A DNA stretch of 40,267 bases from Chalciporus piperatus. Taxonomy: Eukaryota; Basidiomycota; Agaricomycetes; Boletales; Boletaceae. The notes below the pieces were generated by a model. That model was not told the origin of the DNA and did not search any database. It was given only the letters and a program-made list of their open reading frames with translations. The DNA is taken from contig JBBPTG010000221.1 of NCBI GenBank assembly GCA_038093975.1, forward strand, positions 1 to 40,267. Direction: 5' to 3'. A program made the position numbers and the translations under genes. The stretch's first letter is position 1, and each line of letters opens with the position of its first letter. Below are positions 31,871 through 40,267 of the stretch, in pieces.

Positions 31871-33089
31871 TCACTTCCTCGCCTCTGCCGAGTCCTCTTC
31901 GAGGTAGTTGATGCGGAGCCAGCTCGCGCCGTCTCGCTTAATGATGCGGCTGTCGGGCGTGGAGCCGTCGACATCGAACCCAGGGTAAAGCTTGAAGAGG
32001 GCGGCGAGAGCATCGCCGTCGTGGTCGAGGATGACCGTGCGAGCTTGCAGCATGCCGACGAAAGCCTGAGCCTCGAGCATCAACAAGGCTTGCTCCCCCG
32101 GCGCTCCTGCAGGCTCTCCGCCGACGAATTGATCATAAACCTGCTTCACTATCTTGAGGAACACGCCGGCGTGAAAGACGGTACCGCGCGAGAAAACGCC
32201 CTTGGGTTGAGGCCATGGTGGCAATGGTTCGTCGTCTTTCGGCCTCGACTTCACGCCGTCCGCACAGATGCCTTTCTTGTGGTTGATCGTCGCCTTCTCG
32301 GGTCCCGGATACATGATCGTTTGGCAGCGCGTGCACGTCGGGACCTTGCGCTGTCGTGGATATGTTAGTCATGCGAGCGCTCGTCACGATCGTGATTGAA
32401 AACCTGCCTTTCTCGTCCCCGTCGTGGGATCTGTCTTGATAAGTGGAATCACGGAACAGTGATGGCGCCAGAATGTCTCCGAGTTTCGCTTGGCTATGGA
32501 CGGACGAGCATCTACTTAGTTATACAGTAACAGAGTAGATTTAGAGGTGAGGCTCACACTTATAATTGTCGTTCACGATGCGTTCGATGAGTCGAGACTC
32601 GATCCGACCCAGTTGTCGGAGAAGGGCCTGGGGGTTCTTCTTGATCACGTTCGGACCGAACTTGAGGGTGAGATGTTTGTTGTACTCGGCCGTGGCTTCG
32701 ACCCACTTTCGCGAGTTCATTTGGTACGAGATCCAGCCGTACTCGGCTCGTAGCTCCATGAAGAGATAAAACTCTCCTTCCCCTTTGATAGCGAGGGACT
32801 CAGGAGGGATCCCGGTGGCGATCGTGAAGAGCTGCTGAGAGCGAGTTTCACCGCTGACGCACTGTGCTCGGCGAGTGGACAGGTTCAGTATTGGCTGGCT
32901 GTTGGCAGCGGCCCGCTCGCCTGCCACCGCCGTCGTCGTCAGGGAAACGGAGGGAGGATTTCCATTGGAAGGCGCAGCCCCGATAACTTGACAGGTATCT
33001 GGATCGGATGACCGTGACTCGGGCTTGGCGGCGTTGTCTAACCTTCGAGACTTTGGGGCCTTTCAAGTTCAGGTGATAGTCAGCTGGGT
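31871..33089 (-). CDS. Conserved Agaricomycete protein of unknown function, 5'-truncated
   Basis: Minus strand. The C-terminal exons are firm: one ending at 32558, then 32493-32408, then 32344-31871. Conserved blocks, from memory of unnamed mushroom proteins often beside transposons, are GEGEFYLFMELRAEYGWISY, KWVEATAEYNKHL, NYKSKRN..FWRHHCSVIPLIKTDP and PTCTRCQTIMYPGPEKA, then NHKKGICADG, PPWPQPKGVF and KLYPGFDVD. CxxC...H...C residues suggest a small zinc-binding site. The intron 32345-32407 appears to be GC-AG (AAG|GCAGGT). Upstream, an exon begins at 33089 after a T-rich acceptor (DPADYHLNLKGPKVSK); how it splices to the next is uncertain. No start exon follows, because the inverted-repeat arm begins at 33127, so the 5' end was probably lost to that rearrangement. 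Confidence 0.65.
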
Positions 33090-33126
33090 CTGGGGAGAAA
33101 AAAAGAAGAGGTTGGGAGCAGACCTT

Positions 33127-34143
33127 CATCAGCAAGACTGTAAAAAGTCTGAAATGACTGGAGCTTACTTGTCTGACTGGAGCCAGTCAGACCAGTGAGC
33201 CAGTAGCCAAGTGCCCCAGGCATCCAGTAGTCTCAGTCATCCAGTAACCAAGTGTTCCAGTCATCCAATAGTCTCAGTCATCCAGTAGTCCAGTGAGTCA
33301 GTGCTCCAGTAACCTCAGTAGTCTCAGTCATCCAGTCATCCAGTCACCAAGTCATTTCAGCAGTCCCAGTCATCCAGTCATTCAGTCACCAAGTCATTTC
33401 AGTAGTCCCAGTGGCCAAGTGGCCAAGTGCTACAGTCACCCAGTCAGTTCAGTGTGGCAGTGCTCCAGTCATCCAGTCACCCAGTCAAGTCAGTGTGGCA
33501 GTGCTCCAGTCATCCAGTCACCCAGTCAAGTCAGTGTGGCAGTGCTCCAGTCATCCAGTCACCCAGTCAAGTCAGTGTGGCAGTGCTCCAGTCATCCAGT
33601 CACCCAGTCAAGTCAGTGTGGCAGTGCTCCAGTCATCCAGTGCTCCAGTCATCCAGTAGCCCAGTAGCCCAGTAGCCCAGTACTTCAGTAATCCAGTAAT
33701 CCAATCACTCAGTAATCCAGTAGTTCAGTAGCCCAGTAGCCCAGTTGGCAAGCAATTCCAGTAGCTCAGTAATCCAGTGATCCAGTCAGTCACTCAGTCA
33801 GTAATCCAGTAATCCAGTCAGTCACTCAGTCAGTAATCCAGTAATCCAGCAATCCAGTCAGTCAGTAATCCAGTCACTCCAATAACCCAGTAGTCCAGTT
33901 GGCAAGTGAGCTCAGTGCTCCAGCAGTCCAGCAGTCCAGTCACTCAGTCATTCAGTAGCCCAGTTGACAAGTCTGACAAGTCATTCAGTCACTCGGCACT
34001 CCAGTGCTCGAGAAATCCCCAGGTCAATTAATAAGACTAGTAGAGACAAATCTATATTAGTATATAACATTGTGAAAATTAAATTAAATTAATACAATGT
34101 ATTTACAGGCAGGTCATTACAGCGAGTAGACCAATGATATCTA
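33127..34143. repeat. Left arm of a 1-kb inverted repeat (CAGT-rich satellite)
   Basis: Matches the reverse complement of 35912-36929 almost perfectly over 1017 bp; the one difference I located is a 1-base indel near 33442. Most of the arm is a degenerate satellite of 10-12-nt steps of the type CAGTCATCCAGT. The inner 120 bp is AT-rich (34022-34110). The outer 30 bp is a copy of the last codons and stop of the transposase gene at the other arm. Confidence 0.95.
33451..33655. repeat. 41-bp higher-order tandem repeat, five copies
   Basis: AGTGTGGCAGTGCTCC starts at 33451, 33492, 33533, 33574 and 33615, an exact 41-bp period inside the satellite. The mirror copies lie at about 36410-36610 in the other arm. 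Confidence 0.95.
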
Positions 34144-35911
34144 AACTGCTTTACGGGATTGTTGCGACCTACTTGGCGAGAGTGACAACACCAGCAAAGA
34201 GGATAGCAGCACACCTGCAAGTCTGGGCATTAGTGGTCGCCATTCGACTGAGAGGATCACGGCGGTTGCGTACCATTTTTTTTATACACGGCGTTTGCGG
34301 GGCAGGGAGGGCGGCGGGCACATCAGTTGTGTGTCCGGTGGTAACGGACGAGGGAGTGTGTGCCCGTCGTCATCGTCGGAACGGATGCATAAGGGGCGCT
34401 GTGAACGGATGCATAAGGGGCGCCGTGAACGGGCGAGGGAATCTGTGCCTCGGCGTCTTTGCCACAGAACGAGTGGCAGGGAGCAATTGGGTTGAAACGG
34501 TGCCAGTGGGAGCAAAGAATGGATGCATAAGGGGCGCTGTGAACGGGCGAGTGAGTCTGTGTGCCCGTCGTCGTCGTCATCGTTGTTGCGAGACTGGCGT
34601 CTCGGCGTCTTTGCCACAGAACGAGCGGCAGGAGGAGTGATTGGGTTGAAATGGGGGAGCGGGGTACGGGTGCATAAGGGACGCTATGAACGGACGAGGG
34701 CGAGTGTGTGGCCACAGAACGAGTGGCAGGAGGAGTGATTGGGTTGAAATGGGGGAGCGGGGTACGGACGCTATGAACGGACGAGGGCGAGTGTGTGGCC
34801 ACAGAACGAGTGGCAGGAGGAGTGATTGGGTTGAAATGGTGGGAGCGGGGAACGGGTGCATAAGGGACGCTATGAACGGACGAGGGCGAGTGTGTGCCAC
34901 GCTGCGAGTGCCTCCCAGAGGGCCGTCGGAGGAAAGCTCACCGCCATTGAGTCAAGTCGAAAGAAGATGATGACGGGCCAGGGCGCACCTTTCCTTTTCC
35001 TGCACGGCGTTTGCGAGAGTACGTGGGCGTGGGCATTAAGGGCTCTTGAGGAGGACGACAGCTTCCTTGGTCGAAAGTTGAGGGGGGTCGAAAGTTGGGC
35101 TGTGGGAATTGTGGTGTGACGTACGGTGAACTTACCAAGAGCTTACATAATATTCCAGCTGAAGTCCAAACGTCCTCGCTCCTTGAACAACAACGTTGCT
35201 CGTCGTCGACTCGCCGGATTCAATTGTTCGGTCCCAACAAGCTCAAGCAAGTAGAACACGCCGCTCGCTCCCACTCAGGCTGCAAGACCCGTTGCCTTCA
35301 CTCCAAGCCACTCCTCGAAGTAACACCTCACATTCTCGGTGTCGTCGTTGGTCAGTCCAGCTCAATCACTTCCTTCGCTCGGTCTACTTGGTGAGGGCTT
35401 CCCCGTCCTACATTTCCGTAATGAAAGCTGACCCCGTACAGCCGCAAACTTCACATTCACGCCAAGGTGGGCAGTAAGGGCCCTGTCAACTTGAACTCGG
35501 CCATTGCCCTCGCCAACGAGACGACCCTTTGCTCGGTCTACTTGGTGAGCTCTTCCCTGTCCTACATTTTCGGAATGAAAACTGACCTCGTTGACAGTCG
35601 CGAACTTCATGTTCATGCCAAGGGGTGGTGAGGGCCCTGTCAACTCGGCCATTGCCCTCGCCAACGAGACGACGATCACCACTCTTCTTGGTGGATACTA
35701 ATAGTACGTCCCCATTGAGACTGTTGAGCCCTCCAATGACCGCTCTCTTCAGGTCTTCAGCTGCTTCTTTCTCCCACTCTCACCTAACAGGCCCACTACC
35801 TCGACCACTACCTCGACCATCTGTGCTGCGTGCACTCCTCTTCGTCGGCGGCTTCGCTCTCGCCAAGTATATCACAACCATCCTGTTAAGTCCTTTCTCT
35901 GCTGATGAGTG
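34144..35911. other. 1.8-kb spacer between the inverted-repeat arms
   Basis: No intact gene. 34370-34910 is a degenerate minisatellite: the block CAGAACGAGTGGCAG...ATTGGGTTGAAA recurs near 34467, 34616, 34715 and 34800 with variable linkers. 35370-35700 holds a tandemly duplicated exon-intron-exon piece, listed separately. 35795-35880 reads RALLFVGGFALAKYITTILL on the plus strand, a possible membrane-helix relic. Confidence 0.6.
35360..35700 (+). pseudogene. Tandemly duplicated gene fragment of unknown origin
   Basis: Two copies of about 170 bp, each with TCGGTCTACTTG, a GTGAG...ACAG intron-like stretch of about 50 nt, then GCAAACTTC or GCGAACTTC and CTCGCCAACGAGACGAC. The second copy reads NFMFMPRGGEGPVNSAIALA, then NETTITTLLGGY; the first has a frame-disrupting change near 35470. 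I do not recognise the parent family. Confidence 0.5.
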
Positions 35912-36929
35912 TAGATATCATTGGTCTACTCGCTGTAATGACCTGCCTGTAAATACATTGTATTAATTTAATTTAATTTTCACAATGTTATATACTAATA
36001 TAGATTTGTCTCTACTAGTCTTATTAATTGACCTGGGGATTTCTCGAGCACTGGAGTGCCGAGTGACTGAATGACTTGTCAGACTTGTCAACTGGGCTAC
36101 TGAATGACTGAGTGACTGGACTGCTGGACTGCTGGAGCACTGAGCTCACTTGCCAACTGGACTACTGGGTTATTGGAGTGACTGGATTACTGACTGACTG
36201 GATTGCTGGATTACTGGATTACTGACTGAGTGACTGACTGGATTACTGGATTACTGACTGAGTGACTGACTGGATCACTGGATTACTGAGCTACTGGAAT
36301 TGCTTGCCAACTGGGCTACTGGGCTACTGAACTACTGGATTACTGAGTGATTGGATTACTGGATTACTGAAGTACTGGGCTACTGGGCTACTGGGCTACT
36401 GGATGACTGGAGCACTGGATGACTGGAGCACTGCCACACTGACTTGACTGGGTGACTGGATGACTGGAGCACTGCCACACTGACTTGACTGGGTGACTGG
36501 ATGACTGGAGCACTGCCACACTGACTTGACTGGGTGACTGGATGACTGGAGCACTGCCACACTGACTTGACTGGGTGACTGGATGACTGGAGCACTGCCA
36601 CACTGAACTGACTTGGGTGACTGTAGCACTTGGCCACTTGGCCACTGGGACTACTGAAATGACTTGGTGACTGAATGACTGGATGACTGGGACTGCTGAA
36701 ATGACTTGGTGACTGGATGACTGGATGACTGAGACTACTGAGGTTACTGGAGCACTGACTCACTGGACTACTGGATGACTGAGACTATTGGATGACTGGA
36801 ACACTTGGTTACTGGATGACTGAGACTACTGGATGCCTGGGGCACTTGGCTACTGGCTCACTGGTCTGACTGGCTCCAGTCAGACAAGTAAGCTCCAGTC
36901 ATTTCAGACTTTTTACAGTCTTGCTGATG
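35912..36929. repeat. Right arm of the 1-kb inverted repeat
   Basis: Reverse complement of 33127-34143. Its outer 31 bases are the 3' end of the transposase coding sequence (stop at 36899-36901), so the arm and the gene share sequence. Confidence 0.95.
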
Positions 36930-39833
36930 TTGAAGAATACATCCAGTGTGACTTGTTTGTCATCCTGTCCGAGTCGTTCGGGTCCATTCGCTGCCGAGTC
37001 CGATGTTGCGACTTGAAGAACGTCGACCTTGCGTTTCAGTGAAGTGCGGGCCATGTCTGTCTGTTGAGACGAGACTGAGACATGTTGATGATCGAGTGCC
37101 AAGGGGCTGGTTGAATGGTGGGTGACATTGGCATTGGCGGCGAGTGGGATCGAGTCAGGTGGCTTGGTGGATCGAAGACTCGGAGAGCTTGAAGGGAGTG
37201 TGCCAGTGGCTGATGGTGCTGGAGCACGACGCATGCTGCTTGCCGGCTGGTCCAAGAGTGCTGGGTCGATGTTCCATTCGTGGAACAGCACATCTTGACT
37301 GATATGGAGTGCACGCTCTGCGATATTGCCTTCGTCCGAGTCCGATTCAAGCTGACCATTGGAGATGTCGACGGAGCTGGTTTGCTCTTCAACCTTCAGT
37401 AAGCCTCCGAAAGTTGATGAGTATTCGGATTTGACGAGTCCGAAGACTTCGCCGGAGTCTGCTGCATGGAGCTCGGGAAGAATAGAAAGGACTTGATGCT
37501 GATTCTCGGGTTCTAGAGCACGGAGTTGGTTGTAGAGTCGAGCGATGGCACTCGTGAGGTGAAGGTGATGCGAGCCGTGCGTAGAGAGAATGAATGTAGT
37601 TGGTTTCTCGCTGGTGAATGCGATGCGTAAGTTGCGACGGAGAACGAAGTCGTGGCTGAGCGCTGTGAGCATGACGAGACCGCTCGGTTGGGCACGCTGA
37701 AGGGAGTTCCAGGCCTTATGGCAGCCTTCGATACGGCTTCCATCAGAGAGGACATCCTCTCGACGGCGCTCCAAACACCCTTTGCGAACATGTTTGAGCT
37801 GTTCTTGATGGACCTGTCGGACAGAGAGGTGTTAGCACAATGTCAGTTCTAATGATAAACACGACACAGAGACCAACCTTCAGCGATGCAGCCGACCACA
37901 CCGTGCCATTTGCTGACCATTTTTCGAATGCGGTGACGAGTCGTTCTTCCTGTTCTATCCTATTCCAGTACTCGGCTCCAGAATCTCCATCTCTGGCATG
38001 CTTCTTCAGGATCGCGTTTGTGATATCGGCCATCACAGCACTACGGAGTGGATTCTTGCTCGCGTTCATGATCGTTGCGAGGTACCTAGAAGTCCATTAC
38101 TACGCGTAGTAAAAAAGGTTGGTGCCAGTTGCTTACCTCGCAATGAAGTGCCACACATCCTGTATTGAGTCGACCTTGGGAAATGCAGCAAGGACTGCAT
38201 TCCGGATGGCACAGCAGTTGTCGCTGACCATCATCTCGGGGGCTGCTTGACCAAGGAGTTCGATACGCCGCTTCAGTCCCGTGAGAATCTCGATGATCTC
38301 TGCGTTTGACTTTGACTGACAGAAGCGCTGTCAGAGCAGACATTAGTCACGTTCTGACAGTGTGATAGTCGTTGTAGATATGAGATTATGTCCTTACCCA
38401 AGTGATAATCTGGTTCTCTTCGTTGAGGACACTCAAAATACCACCTTTGAGATGCTTCGAGCGTTGGCAATTGTTGTCCGAAATTGACGCTTTGTTGGAG
38501 ACCTTGAAGGTACTGTCGAGCGATCCACAAATAGCTGAAATGATCCGACATGAGTCGCAAGTTGACATATGATAAAAAATGTAAAATCATCATACCTGTC
38601 AGAGTCCTCAGGTAAAATTCAGATTCTTGCTGCCTTGTTCTTGAAACAAAGGACAGGTAAGCTTCTGACACCATCTCGTCAGAGATGGAATGGCCAGCGT
38701 AGCCTTGCGGGTCAGTGAATGATGAAAACGTGTTCAGCTGCAGGCAACCCTTTCCAAAATAGGCAGCCACCGTGTTTGGCTTGGATCGCTCGCGCTGAAC
38801 TTGTTCGAGATATTCGAATGCACGGCGCTGGTATTCAAGAAGATGAAGCTCTATGATCCGAGTGAGTATGATGTTCACTCTGTGATGACTTCACCTTACG
38901 CTTGATTTGTTCCGAAATCGCACCTGAGGTTGATGAAGGCCTAATCTCAATAATTAAATCATAAAGCTCGCGCGTCAAGGCACAGCGGTGAAAGAAGATC
39001 GGAAGGCCACCTAGTAAGATACAGTAAGAATTCAACCATAGTTTTCTAGCAGTTGAGCTTACGAGGCATTTTCCAGTGTTCCCATGACTTCCAGTATGCT
39101 GCATTGGTCGTCGTGAAGCAGTAGCCCAGTGTCGAACCGCTCTCGTCAGTTTCGGGTACGGAAGGTTGCTTGTGTGTCTTCTTCGAGTCCACAGCCTCCG
39201 AGTCAGGCTCCTTTCGACCGTCAGCAGTCTTGCACGAACCACAGCGGAGTTGTAGCCCCAGTGCCACCTCCTCCTGAAAAATTCCTTGTAGCTCGCGTGC
39301 TCCCGTGGCCGTCCAACCTTCCCACGTCACACTCTCGCTCGATTGACAACGAGGACAGCAAGCAAGATCTGGATAATACATTGGGTGAACGATGTTGATC
39401 GCCTTGAGATATTGCGCATCGGGCGTGACCGTATATACACCCGAACGTTTCTGATTGTGCAGGTAGGTGGGTGGAACGAAACGCGGACCGAAAAATGGAA
39501 CATCGAGGCTGATTGCTGAAGGTACGTTATTTTTCTTCGAACGCGGGCGGGTTTTCTGCCACAGAAAATTGACGTATTCTACAACCTCTGCCTCCCAGGT
39601 GAGTTGGGCAGTCGAGCGGGGATTTTTCTTCTGGCTCGGTAAGTCTGACCACGTCTTCACACGTTTGCTCACCTACGAATATCACTGCGAGTCAGGAATG
39701 AACATGGGGTCAAGCATTGCAGCCCACTCACGGATTTCGCCCAATTAGCCTGGAACTGCTCGCGGTCATGGATGGGCACAAGCGAGGAGTTTCGAATGAT
39801 CATGGAGACTGATTTCGGTTCGTAGGCAGCCAT
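36899..39833 (-). CDS. DDE transposase, MULE/KDZ-like, intact
   Basis: Eight minus-strand exons (39833-39732, 39672-39063, 39010-38900, 38850-38596, 38534-38398, 38327-38137, 38085-37878, 37813-36899) encode 842 residues without a stop. Such proteins cut and paste DNA transposons. Residues 140-181 carry a zinc-type pair CPRC...CGSC. The catalytic core shows SLDSTFKVSNKAS (Asp366), then MMVSDNCCAIRNAVLAAFPK (Asp441) and QDVWHFIARYL (464-470), the spacing and WHF block of MULE-like enzymes; the third acid lies further on and I did not fix it. The last 200 residues are Ser/Pro-rich and likely disordered, ending in NISKTVKSLK inside the inverted-repeat arm. KDZ elements of mushrooms have similar Cys clusters, so the exact superfamily is open. 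No frame damage, so it may be active. Confidence 0.8.
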
Positions 39834-40049
39834 TGTTGGACTCGCAGCTGGTCGTCAACACTCGACACTTGACTTCGAGGTTTATATCAACATCCCTGTA
39901 TCACTATGAAGTAAATATTTACTTGATGTGAAATTAAGATCCTTAGTCCTCTCCCCTGAATTTCACGACAACAGTGTAAACCACCGCACGTTGAAGGCAG
40001 TACGGAGTCATCTCACACAGATAGTGTGTCAAATTTACCTCAGTCCATT
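39834..40049. promoter_or_regulatory. Short divergent promoter region
   Basis: Only 216 bp separate the transposase start (minus strand) from the SIM-protein start (plus strand), so they probably share a bidirectional promoter. AT-rich TGAAGTAAATATTTACTTGA near 39906 contains a palindromic AAGTAAATATTTACTT core. Confidence 0.5.
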
Positions 40050-40267
40050 ATGGTCCAGCTTGTGACACAGTGTGCATTACCAGTGAACCGGTTTTCAGAC
40101 TTCATTGACCTCACAACGGACGAGGATACAGTGCCGGTGGTCATTGACCTCACAGTCGAAGATGATGACCCTGCCGGGAACTCACTCCATGACCATACTC
40201 CCAGTAGCCCTCGGAACGACTCAGAATTACATGAACAACCCTGCACCAAGTCCACTCAGGAGCAGGA
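40050..40267 (+). CDS. Protein with tandem SUMO-interacting motifs, 3'-partial
   Basis: The frame is open from ATG 40050 to the window end (72 codons). Two canonical SUMO-interacting motifs lie close together: FIDLTTDED at 18-26 and VVIDLTVEDDD at 30-40, each a hydrophobic IDLT core followed by acids. The rest is hydrophilic and Ser/Pro-rich. Such motifs recruit proteins to SUMOylated chromatin. The main domain is outside the window, so its function is unknown. Divergent pairing with the transposase hints that it may be transposon-encoded or co-opted; this is inference. Confidence 0.65.
   Translation, partial: MVQLVTQCALPVNRFSDFIDLTTDEDTVPVVIDLTVEDDDPAGNSLHDHTPSSPRNDSELHEQPCTKSTQEQ

Noticed and set aside
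33451..33655. Regular 41-bp repeats as a CRISPR array
   Set aside because: No distinct spacers between repeats, no cas genes and a eukaryotic setting; this is a tandem satellite.
33293..33675. Long Ser/Gln/His-rich open frames in the CAGT satellite, and their mirror at 36380-36763
   Set aside because: All three frames stay open because the repeat lacks stops; the mirrored arm gives the same strings. No splice or start logic.
34134..34970. Frames of 90-170 codons in the minisatellite
   Set aside because: Repeated peptide phrases follow the DNA repeat and occur in several frames on both strands.
39700..40267. A matching terminal repeat for the transposase on its 5' side
   Set aside because: Compared with the inverted-repeat arms and the 1.9-kb element ends; no similarity seen, so the element limits remain unknown.

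Overview
The window looks like nuclear DNA of a filamentous basidiomycete, most likely an Agaricomycete. Coding regions are cut by many 48-70 nt GT-AG introns, and a few GC-AG ones. The protein families are typical of mushroom-forming fungi: a FunK1 kinase, a DUF6589 protein, a HET-domain protein with TPRs, a Tnp2 transposase and an expanded 7-TM family. No prokaryotic organisation, rRNA gene, intact tRNA gene or CRISPR array was seen.

Layout. (1) 1-4552: 3' part of a CACTA-type Tnp2 transposase and a six-exon companion gene. (2) 4553-8301: a decayed metacaspase that has lost both catalytic residues, in otherwise silent DNA. (3) 8302-12378: a 13-exon, 1139-residue protein joining a P-loop GTPase, TPRs and a HET domain. 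Its 3' end was duplicated to 18601-19253, and a 722-bp transposon later entered the original copy. (4) 13747-18384: a TDG/Mug-type mismatch DNA glycosylase with micro-exons, a relic of an NADPH-cytochrome P450 reductase and an intact FunK1 kinase. (5) 18601-22730: gene debris, a 37-bp transposon scar, the RNase H end of a LINE and four dispersed hairpin repeats. (6) 23479-30852: three housekeeping-looking genes (7-TM protein, acidic nuclear-type protein, sphingosine-1-phosphate phosphatase) interrupted by a 1.9-kb TIR element with 9-bp target duplications that carries fragments of two unrelated genes. (7) 31142-40267: a transposon-end fragment, a 5'-truncated conserved gene, a 1-kb-arm inverted repeat of CAGT-rich satellite, an intact 842-residue MULE/KDZ-like transposase and, divergent from it, the start of a gene with two SUMO-interacting motifs.

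The strongest candidates for something new are the GTPase-TPR-HET fusion, with nearby relics showing a GTPase whose usual coiled coil is still attached, and the gene-capturing TIR element together with a solo scar of what looks like the same family. Intron-exon models were built by hand: each reported multi-exon CDS gives a reading frame that sums to whole codons, except where truncation is stated. Family assignments rest on motif recognition, not on searches.
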